From NCBI GenBank assembly GCA_003535775.1, contig DPYO01000123.1:1-5620 (forward strand): a stretch of DNA of 5,620 nucleotides, given 5' to 3'. Under the pieces are notes generated by a model. That model searched no databases. It saw only the letters and a list, made by a program, of their open reading frames with translations, and was not told the origin of the DNA. Positions within the stretch are counted from its first letter, which is position 1. Every line of letters starts with the position of its first letter. This DNA comes from Fidelibacterota bacterium (lineage in GTDB: Bacteria; Fidelibacterota; Marinisomatia; Marinisomatales; UBA8229). This document shows positions 1-5,620 of the stretch, in pieces. The position numbers and the translations under genes are program-made.

Positions 1-971
1 GAATCACCAATGAGCATAGCGCCATTGACAGTCAATTTTGGAATGGAAAACCATCCTCCTTCCGGCAGGGATTTTGCACCATAGGAAATCAATTCACCTC
101 CATCCAGGACCGATTTCATCCAAGGGTGGGTCTTAAGCAGTTGAAGTTCATGGTGAGAATCCACTGCTGGATTTGAATAATCCAAGCCAACGACCAATCC
201 TAAATCCCAGATGTCATCCTGCATACCATATAAAAATGCCCCGCCAAAAATATTATGCCCAAGTGGAAAACCCATAGTGTGTGCCACATATCCCGGCTGG
301 ACGGACCCTGGGGGCATCTTCCACAGCTCTTTGACTCCAATCGCCCATACCTGTGGATTTTTTCCATTCATGAGTTCATGACGCTGAATGAGTTTTTTTG
401 TCAAACTCCCCCTGGTTCCTTCCCCAAGGATAACGACTTTTGCATGAATTTCTGCTCCGGCTTCATATTGGGATTTTTGCTCACCGTTTTTGTCAATCCC
501 CCTGTCCCCTGTCCGGACACCAATTACCTGATCTCCCTCATAAATAAGTTCCGTTCCAGGAAAACCGCAGAAAATGTCAATGCCCTCATTTTCACATTTT
601 TCTCCTAACCAGCGTGTCAATTTACCGATGGAACTTATATAACAGCCATGATGACTCATTGGCGAAGGAATAAACGGGAATGAAAACTTTTTTGCTTTAG
701 TTAAGTAATAGAGATGTTCTTCAGTTACTTCAGATTCAAACGGAATGTTCTGTTGGTCGAAATCAGGAAATAGTTCCTTTAGTGTACGAGGATCAACAAT
801 AGCTCCAGACAGCGAGTGCGCTCCAATCTCTCCAGCTTTTTCTAAAATTGCAATGCTGGCTTTCTGACCCGATTCTTTCAGCAGGTTTTGCAGATGGATC
901 GCACCAGCTAAACTGGCAGGCCCTGCACCTACAAACAGAACATCCAGTTCAAGAACTTCCCTTTCAGACAT
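1..971 (-). CDS. Electron transfer flavoprotein:quinone oxidoreductase (ETF-QO), partial, 3' end outside window
   Basis: ETF-QO is a membrane-associated FAD and 4Fe-4S protein that takes electrons from reduced EtfAB and reduces the quinone pool. The 323 visible codons correspond to roughly the first 60% of a family of about 550 residues. Near the N-terminus is the dinucleotide-binding fold with GAGPAS at residues 15-20 and the acidic end of strand 2 at E44, followed by the family-typical GAHSLSGAIVDP (about 50-61). Further on are GEGTRGSLTKKL, then PGYVAHTMGFPLG, GLVVGLDYSNP and SIPKLTVNGAMLIGDS, the last being the second FAD contact (GD motif). The C-terminal cysteines that bind the 4Fe-4S cluster lie beyond the left edge and cannot be checked. 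The ATG overlaps the etfA stop codon by one base (TAATG). I see no clear ribosome binding site before it, so translation is probably coupled to etfA. The frame is intact throughout the visible part. Confidence 0.93.
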   Translation of the reverse strand, partial: MSEREVLELDVLFVGAGPASLAGAIHLQNLLKESGQKASIAILEKAGEIGAHSLSGAIVDPRTLKELFPDFDQQNIPFESEVTEEHLYYLTKAKKFSFPFIPSPMSHHGCYISSIGKLTRWLGEKCENEGIDIFCGFPGTELIYEGDQVIGVRTGDRGIDKNGEQKSQYEAGAEIHAKVVILGEGTRGSLTKKLIQRHELMNGKNPQVWAIGVKELWKMPPGSVQPGYVAHTMGFPLGHNIFGGAFLYGMQDDIWDLGLVVGLDYSNPAVDSHHELQLLKTHPWMKSVLDGGELISYGAKSLPEGGWFSIPKLTVNGAMLIGD

Positions 972-1948
972 TAATTTTTTGCAGCTTCAACAGCTTCCGA
1001 AAGTTTCGGAATAATTTCAAGGATATCGCCAACAATTCCATAGTCTGCAATCTCAAAAATCGGCGCTTCAGAATCCTTATTTACTGCTACAATATTTTTT
1101 GATCCTTTCATCCCAACCACATGCTGGATTGCCCCAGAAATTCCCAAAGCAAGATAAAGTTTTGGAGCTACATTCTGTCCGGAGCTTCCAATTTGTCTGG
1201 ACGGTTCAAGCCAACCGGAATCAACGATTGGACGGGAAGAACCCAATTCAGCTCCTAATGCATCCACAAGAGTATTTACAATTGGCAAGTTTTCCTCTTT
1301 CCCTATCCCCCTGCCAACAGAAACAATTATTTCTGCATTCGTCAGGTCAACTCCTCCTGCCTCCTCTTTAAAGGGTTCTTCTGATTGCGTCTTTATAACT
1401 GAGCTGTCCATCTCAATTGAAATCGATCGTATCGTTGCTGCTCCAGCTTCCGCCTGGTCAGATTGATATGCGGCAGATTGAAAGCTGACCAGTGTAGTAC
1501 CTTCGGATTGAGACACAATATCGGCAGCTAATTTTGCATTAAAGACCTGCTTTGTAAATACGGGAGTTCCATCATCAACCCTAAATTGAACCACGTCACT
1601 GATGAAGGGAATTCGAAGCCGGGCGCTGACCCGGGGTAAAAAATCCCTGACCATGTACGTATGCCCCATAAAAACAAAGCGGGGTTTCTCCTGTTCCAAA
1701 ACAGATGTAATAGCCTGAGAATATCCATCGGATGAATAATTATCCAGGAGAGGATTCTCCAATAATAACACTTCCTCAGCATTGAACTTTCCCGCATTCT
1801 CTGCCAGGTCTCCCCCGTTTTTATCCATCACTAACATTGAAAGAGACAGATTCATTTCGGACGCAAGTTTCTGTCCTGCAGCAAGAGCCTCCAAGCTCAT
1901 GCGGTGAATCGATCCTGAATTATTTTCTAGCGCTACAAGTATGTCCAC
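971..1948 (-). CDS. etfA: Electron transfer flavoprotein subunit alpha (GTG start)
   Basis: EtfA pairs with EtfB in a soluble heterodimer and holds the redox-active FAD that shuttles electrons from dehydrogenases to ETF-QO. It has 325 residues from the GTG start, a normal family length. An N-terminal Rossmann-like ETF domain covers about residues 1-190. The C-terminal FAD domain starts near NAEIIVSVGRGIG and contains SSRPIVDSGW, then SRQIGSSGQNVAPK and the alpha-subunit signature LYLALGISGAIQH...IVAVN at about 264-290. It ends with EAPIFEIADYGIVGDILEIIP. Where many EtfA proteins have GQTGK, this one has GSSGQ, a conservative change near the flavin. The longest frame begins with TTG at 1951, but the AGAGGG site is only about 2 nt from that TTG and about 5 nt from the GTG at 1948, so I prefer GTG. 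The gene lies between etfB and ETF-QO in one operon. Confidence 0.95.
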   Translation of the reverse strand: MDILVALENNSGSIHRMSLEALAAGQKLASEMNLSLSMLVMDKNGGDLAENAGKFNAEEVLLLENPLLDNYSSDGYSQAITSVLEQEKPRFVFMGHTYMVRDFLPRVSARLRIPFISDVVQFRVDDGTPVFTKQVFNAKLAADIVSQSEGTTLVSFQSAAYQSDQAEAGAATIRSISIEMDSSVIKTQSEEPFKEEAGGVDLTNAEIIVSVGRGIGKEENLPIVNTLVDALGAELGSSRPIVDSGWLEPSRQIGSSGQNVAPKLYLALGISGAIQHVVGMKGSKNIVAVNKDSEAPIFEIADYGIVGDILEIIPKLSEAVEAAKN

Positions 1949-1953
1949 CAATT

Positions 1954-1959
1954 CCCTCT
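1954..1959 (-). promoter_or_regulatory. Ribosome binding site of etfA (decides the start codon)
   Basis: The minus strand reads AGAGGG here, overlapping the last base of the etfB TAA stop codon (1961-1959). It is 5 nt from the GTG at 1948-1946 and 2 nt from the TTG at 1951-1949. The spacing favours the GTG start, and the overlap suggests that ribosomes finishing etfB reinitiate on etfA. Confidence 0.6.
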
Positions 1960-2732
1960 TACAATACCTTGATTTCTGTTCGCAATGCTTCTACCAGCCG
2001 GGTAATTTGCTGATCTATATCTCCGGTGATCATTTCCGTCTGCTTCGCCTTTTGCATGCTGTAAACACGGGTGATAGATTGATTCACATTACTTTCAATT
2101 ATTTCCGCTTTTGGCAGGGTTTTTATTTCCTTCTTTTTCGCACCCATAATTCCTTTAAGAGAAGGATAGCGAGGATGGTTTATCCCGGACTGAATGGACA
2201 AACATGCAGGCAGAGAAAGAGTTACCCATTGAAACCATCCCGATTCCAGTTCACGTTTGACCCGAATAGAATTTTCACCTATCTCTGTTTCCATAACCAA
2301 TGTGGCAGACGACATTCCTAATAATTCGCCCAGTATCACACCGGTTTGCCCCATTCCTAGATCCAAGGACTGAAGACCAGACAGAATAAGGTCAAACTTC
2401 TCCTCCTTTAATGCTTTCGCAAATACACCTGCGGAGCGGAGAGGATCTGTTTCCGAAGGACCTTCTTCCGTAATGTGGACGCCCCGGTCAGCTCCCTTGG
2501 CAAGAGCTTCACGAATAACTTTTTGAGTTCGTCCTTCCGGACCCATGCTAATTACCACCACTTCCCCATCACCATTTTTTTCACGAATCTGGAGACCTTC
2601 TTCTAAGGCATAGGAGTCACTTTCGTTAGTTTCAAAATTCACGGAAGCTTCATCAATCCAACTGTGATCACTGCTAACCCGCAATGGTGATTCCCCTCCC
2701 GGGACCTGCTTTATCAATATCCCAATTTTCAT
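1959..2732 (-). CDS. etfB: Electron transfer flavoprotein subunit beta
   Basis: EtfB is the partner of EtfA. In the classical type it binds AMP and carries the loop that docks onto acyl-CoA dehydrogenases. It has 257 residues, a normal length. MKIGILIKQVP opens the first strand, as usual for the family. GLQSLDLGMGQTG (119-131) is the nucleotide-binding loop, with GQTG in place of the NQTG of mitochondrial ETF. The beta signature region runs from VKRELESG (158-165) through LPACLSIQ (174-181). NHPRYPSLKGIMGAKKK (185-201) corresponds to the dehydrogenase recognition loop, with L192 at the position of the anchor leucine (Leu195 in human ETF). It is the first gene of the operon. I see no strong ribosome binding site before the ATG, only AAAGAC-like sequence. 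The adjacent ETF-QO gene suggests a classical non-bifurcating, quinone-linked ETF, which is an inference. Confidence 0.95.
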   Translation of the reverse strand: MKIGILIKQVPGGESPLRVSSDHSWIDEASVNFETNESDSYALEEGLQIREKNGDGEVVVISMGPEGRTQKVIREALAKGADRGVHITEEGPSETDPLRSAGVFAKALKEEKFDLILSGLQSLDLGMGQTGVILGELLGMSSATLVMETEIGENSIRVKRELESGWFQWVTLSLPACLSIQSGINHPRYPSLKGIMGAKKKEIKTLPKAEIIESNVNQSITRVYSMQKAKQTEMITGDIDQQITRLVEALRTEIKVL

Positions 2733-2802
2733 TTTGATTGTCTTTAAGTCAATTTACTTTTTAACATAATTTCTAAGTGTTCCTAAAAAGAAGCCTAGGT
2801 AA

Positions 2803-2831
2803 TTTATAAACTGCCTGAATAATTATCTCAA
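2803..2831 (-). promoter_or_regulatory. Sigma70-like promoter of the etf operon
   Basis: On the minus strand TTGAGA (2831-2826) is followed after 17 nt by TATAAA (2808-2803). Each hexamer differs from consensus at one position. The predicted transcript start is near 2796, giving a leader of about 64 nt before the etfB ATG. A second TATAAT hexamer lies at 2860-2855 without a good -35 partner. The region is AT-rich, so hexamer matches are easier to find by chance, but the pair with ideal spacing is good. Confidence 0.5.
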
Positions 2832-2837
2832 AACAAT

Positions 2838-2851
2838 CTGATCTTAATCAA
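2838..2851. promoter_or_regulatory. FNR-like (CRP/FNR family) operator candidate
   Basis: The plus strand reads CTGAT-CTTA-ATCAA, matching the FNR/ANR/DNR consensus TTGAT-N4-ATCAA at 9 of 10 fixed positions. It lies 6 nt upstream of the etf -35 hexamer, with its centre about 48 nt upstream of the predicted etf start. That position lies between the usual class I and class II activator sites. It could also act on the divergent microprotein gene. Regulator and effect are unknown; this is a sequence match only. Confidence 0.35.
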
Positions 2852-2934
2852 ATTATTATACTAAAATTAACACATTTGTTATCTTGAAATATTTTTTTAG
2901 AAGCGCTAAGTTTTCACCAATCATTGAAAAAAAT

Positions 2935-2939
2935 GAGGT
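2935..2939 (+). promoter_or_regulatory. Ribosome binding site of the 36-codon microprotein gene
   Basis: GAGGT lies 6 nt before a TTG codon at 2946. It supports the TTG as a genuine start and is the main reason to call the short frame a gene. An ATG at 2933 overlaps this site in another frame. Confidence 0.5.
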
Positions 2940-2945
2940 CAATAT

Positions 2946-3056
2946 TTGAGCCGTCTTATTCTGACCATTTTAGGAAATGCCCTTTTTATCATCGGTATAT
3001 TTGTATTGCTTTGGGCTGTGAAACGGTGGCTGGAAAGAAGGAAATGGGATGAATGA
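2946..3056 (+). CDS. Putative single-pass membrane microprotein (TTG start, 36 aa)
   Basis: I do not recognise this protein. It begins MSR (TTG read as Met), continues with an uninterrupted hydrophobic segment at residues 4-25 (leucine, isoleucine and phenylalanine rich, with G10, N11 and G17), and ends in a basic, tryptophan-containing tail, KRWLERRKWDE (26-36). This is the layout of a one-helix inner-membrane protein. By the positive-inside rule the tail should face the cytoplasm. The start is chosen from the GAGGT site 6 nt upstream. It is divergent from etfB and lies upstream of the secreted-protein gene in the same direction, 291 nt away. Small subunits of respiratory complexes have a similar layout, but nothing here identifies a partner. 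It could also be a chance frame, since AT-rich DNA readily encodes hydrophobic stretches. Confidence 0.5.
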   Translation: MSRLILTILGNALFIIGIFVLLWAVKRWLERRKWDE

Positions 3057-3072
3057 CCTGGCCATTCCTGAT

Positions 3073-3095
3073 AAAAAAAAGGGTTTCTTCCCTTT
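3073..3095. terminator. Short hairpin with flanking A tract, possible intrinsic terminator
   Basis: AAAGGG (3078-3083) can pair with CCCTTT (3090-3095) around a TTTCTT loop, with an eight-A tract at 3073-3080. It lies 16 nt after the microprotein stop codon. Read on the minus strand the stem runs into a T tract, the classical terminator form. Read on the plus strand only three T residues follow directly. It may end the microprotein transcript weakly, or stop antisense transcription coming from the right. The stem is only 6 bp. Confidence 0.3.
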
Positions 3096-3193
3096 ACAAT
3101 TTCAGTTTTATCTATTGATCAAATAAAAAAGGATGGAAAATTTATCCCTTTAAACGAAAAATGTGATTCAGAACACACGGTGTAAAAAATTTG

Positions 3194-3224
3194 TTGTATT
3201 CTACTACACGTCTATTTACCTTTG
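3194..3224 (+). promoter_or_regulatory. Candidate Bacteroidota-type promoter for the secreted-protein gene
   Basis: TACCTTTG at 3217-3224 fits the Bacteroidota -7 element TAnnTTTG, and a TTG at 3194-3196 lies 20 nt upstream as a possible -33 element. Another TTTG is at 3190-3193, 23 nt upstream. If used, the leader would be about 115 nt. The pattern is short and degenerate, so it may be chance. Confidence 0.25.
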
Positions 3225-3334
3225 GATTGCCTCTAAATCTGGTTTTGTAGGGACAAAGACTGCAAAACAGACGAGTGGATGATTATGAAATTGAATATAT
3301 TATTAAGTGATACCTATCTAAAAACGACACAACT

Positions 3335-3340
3335 GAGGAG
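3335..3340 (+). promoter_or_regulatory. Ribosome binding site of the secreted-protein gene (decides the start codon)
   Basis: GAGGAG lies 7 nt before the ATG at 3348. This favours 3348 over the in-frame ATG at 3285, which would put 21 mostly polar residues in front of the signal peptide. Confidence 0.75.
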
Positions 3341-3347
3341 AAATCAA

Positions 3348-5620
3348 ATGAAAATGATGACAAAAATAATCTTAACAGCTTTAGTCTTTGTTGGGACTGT
3401 TATTCCGCAGACCATCGAAGCAAACTATCAGCTGGATTATGTAACTGTTCACTATACTTGGGTAGCGAGAGCCATGGAGAGCTCACTGGACTTTGCTGGC
3501 GGTTACGATCTTATGGGCAGTTGGCCCTCTAGCGCTACGCCTGCATTTCAATGGACACTATCAAGCTTTGCTCCAGGTGACACTATAACAGAAGTCTTAG
3601 TTCCACTCACATTTCAGGGAGCATTAGACTTTTTTCCCTATGGACCAGTCGCTTTAAATTGCACTTTCAATGATGATGGAACCTTTACTATTAATGAAGG
3701 AAGCACTTACCCCACAACCCAACTTATAGACTGTGAAACTTCATCAACGGTTCCACCGGTCTCTGAGTCTGGTACCTGGACTGATGGGGGACACTTACCT
3801 TATACTGATGGATTTTTAAATACCAGTGTGAGAGGCTGGGGAATTACTAATTCCGGTACCTTTGCCTGGTTCAATGCACCGGACCTGGGTGATGGCACAA
3901 ATGGTAGTGGAATGTACAATCCTAATATGCAATATGATGGTATTAACTGGGGCAGGTTTGATGCCACCTATAATAATGACTATACCCAAATTCAAGATGC
4001 GTGGGTTCGCTGGACCGCGAATGACGGCATTGAATCAAACCTAGGAATTGTTGATCCTACTGATGATGATTATACAGAGGAAGAAGCAGGAATGCTTAAC
4101 GGGATTATGGGTATAGCCGAAGCGCCAAGTGATAATACTACAATTCCAGTAATTGCAGCTTTAGCCGCTACATATGGCATTACCATCCATGTTCCTGATA
4201 ATCCTGTTGCTTTAGGTGGTACAGGCCAGGATATTGATGGTGATGGAGAAGTAGACGGAGTGATAAGCGCTAATTATGGCTACCTCTTTGATCCTGTAGG
4301 TAGTGATGGTGCACCATTCAGCGGTGACGAATTCCTGCAATTTACAGGGTATTTTTTCACCGGAAATTTGATGAATGCAGCGGGAATTGGACAGGGAACT
4401 ATGACTGCCTGTGGTACAGGATATGTCATGGGAGACGATCCAACGGGAAATGGCGGCCTGGGTAATGGCTGCCTATTCGATTGTGTTATGACCGGAGAAA
4501 GTGTAGAAAACTGCACGGCAAATTGCTCATTTCTCTCCGTTGAAGATTGCATTGATGATGCTACTGTTGCTGTATTAACAACATTTGGTTGCCCTGCAGA
4601 AGTTGCTGGTGGCGTTGCTGGTATGGCTTATGCAGAGGGTAATGTAGGACCATGCCTTCTTGGAGGCGGTGACCAGCTGACCTGCGTCCTTGGTGGAGTT
4701 CTCTGGGCCGTTGGAGCTGCTCAAGTAGCTACAGGCGGAGCCTGGATGTTCCCCAATGACAGTGACCATGATGTTGATCTTGCCTGCCTGGCAGACGGCG
4801 ACCCCTCTGATTGTAGTGGCCGCTTGACCATGGAAGTAGATAATCTTTGTGTACCAAGAATGTCAACCCAAAGAATTAACGCCAGATTCCAAAATACAGC
4901 CAATGCGCATGGTGCAGCTAACCCTGTGTTCATGTCCACTGCTGCCGGATGGAATATGGTGGGACTCCCAATCGTTGCTGGCGGATATGAATACGGTGAT
5001 ATGTTTGGAATTGACCTAACTGGTGATGGTGTAGCTGATACTCCAGCAGCCACAGATGGAACCCTGTATTCCTTTGACGGCAGCTATAACGCTGAATCAG
5101 CAATGGCTCCCGGGCAAGGATATTGGCTGAGATTTGATATGCCTTGCTGTGACCCAGCAATCTATGGTGTCCCAGGCCATCCTATGGGGGGTTATGATCT
5201 ACTTACTCAAACCATTAGCTTGAGCGAAGGCTGGAATATGATTTCTGGTATTTCCGTACCTGCGGATGGTGATGACATAGATGATCCAGGTGACATCCTT
5301 ATTGAAGGTTCGGGGTATGGATTCAGTGGGACTTATTATCCAGCCGAATTTATTGATCCCGGTCAAGGATACTGGGTCCGTGCAAGTGCAGACGGCGCTA
5401 TAACCATTGCGATTGGTGCCGGCGGTGCCGGAAGAATAGCTGAACCAGTAGATTATTTGAAAAACACCAGCTATCTTACCATTACCAATGGTGATGGTCT
5501 TAAAGGTATGCCGCTCCACTTTGGCGCTGCTGTACCTGAGAACGATAAAATCAGATACGGAATGCCTCCATTACCACCAGCAGGTGCTTTTGATGCCCGT
5601 TTCGCTGGTGATATGAGATA
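3348..5620 (+). CDS. Large secreted multidomain protein with GWN/PGQGYW modules, partial (3' end outside window)
   Basis: The frame is open for 757 codons to the window edge. Residues 1-25 form a signal peptide: MKMMTK, a hydrophobic core, and likely cleavage after IEA. Residues 26 to about 345 are tyrosine-, tryptophan-, glycine- and aspartate-rich and probably mostly beta. GSW at 57-59 and GTW at 142-144 bracket a possible lipocalin-like unit, with C105 and C129 able to pair. DIDGDGEVDG (295-304) and DLTGDGVAD (556-564) resemble short calcium-binding DxDGDG loops. Residues 355-501 hold twelve cysteines. Two GWN...PGQGYW modules follow (533-597 and 625-679), then a strand-rich stretch from 709 and RYGMPPLPPAGAFDARF (736-752). 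This end resembles the region before the C-terminal sorting domain of FCB-group type IX secretion substrates. That domain is not visible, so the secretion route is inferred. The function is unknown: no catalytic motif was recognised. Exported, probably surface or extracellular. Confidence 0.9.
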   Translation, partial: MKMMTKIILTALVFVGTVIPQTIEANYQLDYVTVHYTWVARAMESSLDFAGGYDLMGSWPSSATPAFQWTLSSFAPGDTITEVLVPLTFQGALDFFPYGPVALNCTFNDDGTFTINEGSTYPTTQLIDCETSSTVPPVSESGTWTDGGHLPYTDGFLNTSVRGWGITNSGTFAWFNAPDLGDGTNGSGMYNPNMQYDGINWGRFDATYNNDYTQIQDAWVRWTANDGIESNLGIVDPTDDDYTEEEAGMLNGIMGIAEAPSDNTTIPVIAALAATYGITIHVPDNPVALGGTGQDIDGDGEVDGVISANYGYLFDPVGSDGAPFSGDEFLQFTGYFFTGNLMNAAGIGQGTMTACGTGYVMGDDPTGNGGLGNGCLFDCVMTGESVENCTANCSFLSVEDCIDDATVAVLTTFGCPAEVAGGVAGMAYAEGNVGPCLLGGGDQLTCVLGGVLWAVGAAQVATGGAWMFPNDSDHDVDLACLADGDPSDCSGRLTMEVDNLCVPRMSTQRINARFQNTANAHGAANPVFMSTAAGWNMVGLPIVAGGYEYGDMFGIDLTGDGVADTPAATDGTLYSFDGSYNAESAMAPGQGYWLRFDMPCCDPAIYGVPGHPMGGYDLLTQTISLSEGWNMISGISVPADGDDIDDPGDILIEGSGYGFSGTYYPAEFIDPGQGYWVRASADGAITIAIGAGGAGRIAEPVDYLKNTSYLTITNGDGLKGMPLHFGAAVPENDKIRYGMPPLPPAGAFDARFAGDMR
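4410..4850 (+). other. Cysteine-rich segment of the secreted protein
   Basis: Residues 355-501 contain cysteines at 355, 375, 379, 389, 393, 401, 415, 436, 446, 480, 489 and 501, while the first 350 residues have two. Two CxxxC pairs (375/379 and 389/393) occur, and SVENC (385-389) and SVEDC (397-401) look like a small internal repeat. Between 415 and 470 the chain is rich in glycine, alanine and valine, including VLGGVLWAVGAAQVATGGAW (447-466). The even cysteine count and export suggest disulfides, but I recognise no family. Confidence 0.7.
4944..5138 (+). repeat. GWN/PGQGYW module 1 of the secreted protein
   Basis: Residues 533-597 begin AGWNMVGLP and end PGQGYWLRFD, with a TLYSFDGSY strand between. 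The GW to PGQGYW distance is 54 residues. A DLTGDGVAD loop (556-564) is inserted here and is absent from module 2. Modules of this kind recur in secreted FCB-group proteins; no activity is known to me. Confidence 0.7.
5220..5384 (+). repeat. GWN/PGQGYW module 2 of the secreted protein
   Basis: Residues 625-679 begin LSEGWNMISG and end PGQGYWVRA, with a YGFSGTYYP strand between. The GW to PGQGYW distance is 43 residues, shorter than in module 1. The shared GWNM and PGQGYW ends show that the two modules are divergent tandem copies. Confidence 0.7.

Larger units (their letters stand above)
3057..3347 (+). other. Intergenic leader region upstream of the secreted-protein gene
   Basis: This stretch of 291 nt has no convincing gene. 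It holds the hairpin at 3073-3095, a TTGATCAA palindrome at 3115-3122, a weak GGAT/ATCC inverted repeat near 3130-3145, a candidate promoter at 3194-3224 and the ribosome binding site at 3335-3340. An ATG at 3285 is in frame with the downstream gene, but its upstream sequence is a poor ribosome binding site. Confidence 0.6.

Noticed and set aside
310..314. Run of five G at a possible frameshift point in ETF-QO
   Set aside because: Translating through the five-base run keeps the family motifs in one frame (KMPPGSVQPGYV), so there is no frameshift.
255..608. 117-codon plus-strand open frame
   Set aside because: It lies antisense to the ETF-QO gene, whose frame carries clear family motifs, and its translation has no recognisable domain.
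848..2321. Open frames antisense to or in other frames of etfA and etfB (848-1102, 1099-1371 and 1941-2321 on plus; 1528-1797 on minus)
   Set aside because: Both etf frames are full length with signature motifs; these are shadows.
2933..3052. 39-codon ATG frame overlapping the microprotein gene in another frame
   Set aside because: Its ATG overlaps the GAGGT site, it has no ribosome binding site of its own, and its translation is polar with scattered cysteines and no recognisable pattern.
3115..3122. TTGATCAA palindrome
   Set aside because: It contains both FNR half-sites but without the four-base spacer, so it is not a proper box, and eight-base palindromes are expected by chance in AT-rich DNA.
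3130..3145. GGAT/ATCC inverted repeat as a second terminator
   Set aside because: The stem is only four base pairs with a bulge and no T tract follows.
3862..5519. Several open frames of 60-110 codons overlapping the secreted-protein gene (one plus, five minus)
   Set aside because: The plus-strand 757-codon frame has a signal peptide, repeated modules and a strong ribosome binding site; the others show low-complexity or unstructured translations.

Overview
The window most likely comes from a bacterium of the FCB superphylum (Fibrobacterota-Chlorobiota-Bacteroidota and relatives such as Neomarinimicrobiota, Ignavibacteriota, Calditrichota). The best clue is the right-hand gene. It encodes a large secreted protein with two GWN...PGQGYW modules followed by an RYGMPPLPPAGAFDARF stretch, a style I associate with surface or secreted proteins of these lineages that carry a C-terminal type IX sorting domain. 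A marine Neomarinimicrobiota-like origin is a reasonable guess, but it rests on recalled protein style and not on any search.

Left half (1-2732, minus strand): a compact electron-transfer-flavoprotein operon, transcribed right to left as etfB, etfA, ETF:quinone oxidoreductase. etfB and etfA are separated by about 10 nt, and the etfA ribosome binding site overlaps the etfB stop codon. etfA and the oxidoreductase overlap by one base (TAATG). Together the three proteins collect electrons from acyl-CoA and related flavin dehydrogenases (EtfAB) and pass them to the membrane quinone pool (ETF-QO). The ETF-QO gene runs off the left edge, so its iron-sulfur C-terminal part is not seen.

Middle (2733-3347): an AT-rich, 615-nt divergent intergenic region. 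It holds a good sigma70-like promoter for the etf operon (TTGAGA-17-TATAAA) with an FNR-like box (CTGAT-N4-ATCAA) just upstream. On the plus strand it holds a 36-codon gene for a single-pass membrane microprotein, with a TTG start behind a GAGGT ribosome binding site. A short hairpin with a flanking A/T tract follows that gene. Beyond it lies the leader of the right-hand gene, with a candidate Bacteroidota-type promoter.

Right (3348-5620, plus strand): a single open frame of 757 codons, still open at the window edge. It encodes a signal peptide, a beta-rich N-terminal region, acidic DxDGDG-type loops, an unusual segment of 12 cysteines with small hydrophobic stretches, and the two GWN modules.

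No RNA genes, insertion sequences, CRISPR arrays or attachment sites were seen. Most of the window is conventional. The least explained parts are the cysteine-rich segment of the secreted protein, the TTG-start microprotein, and the FNR-like site in the divergent region.
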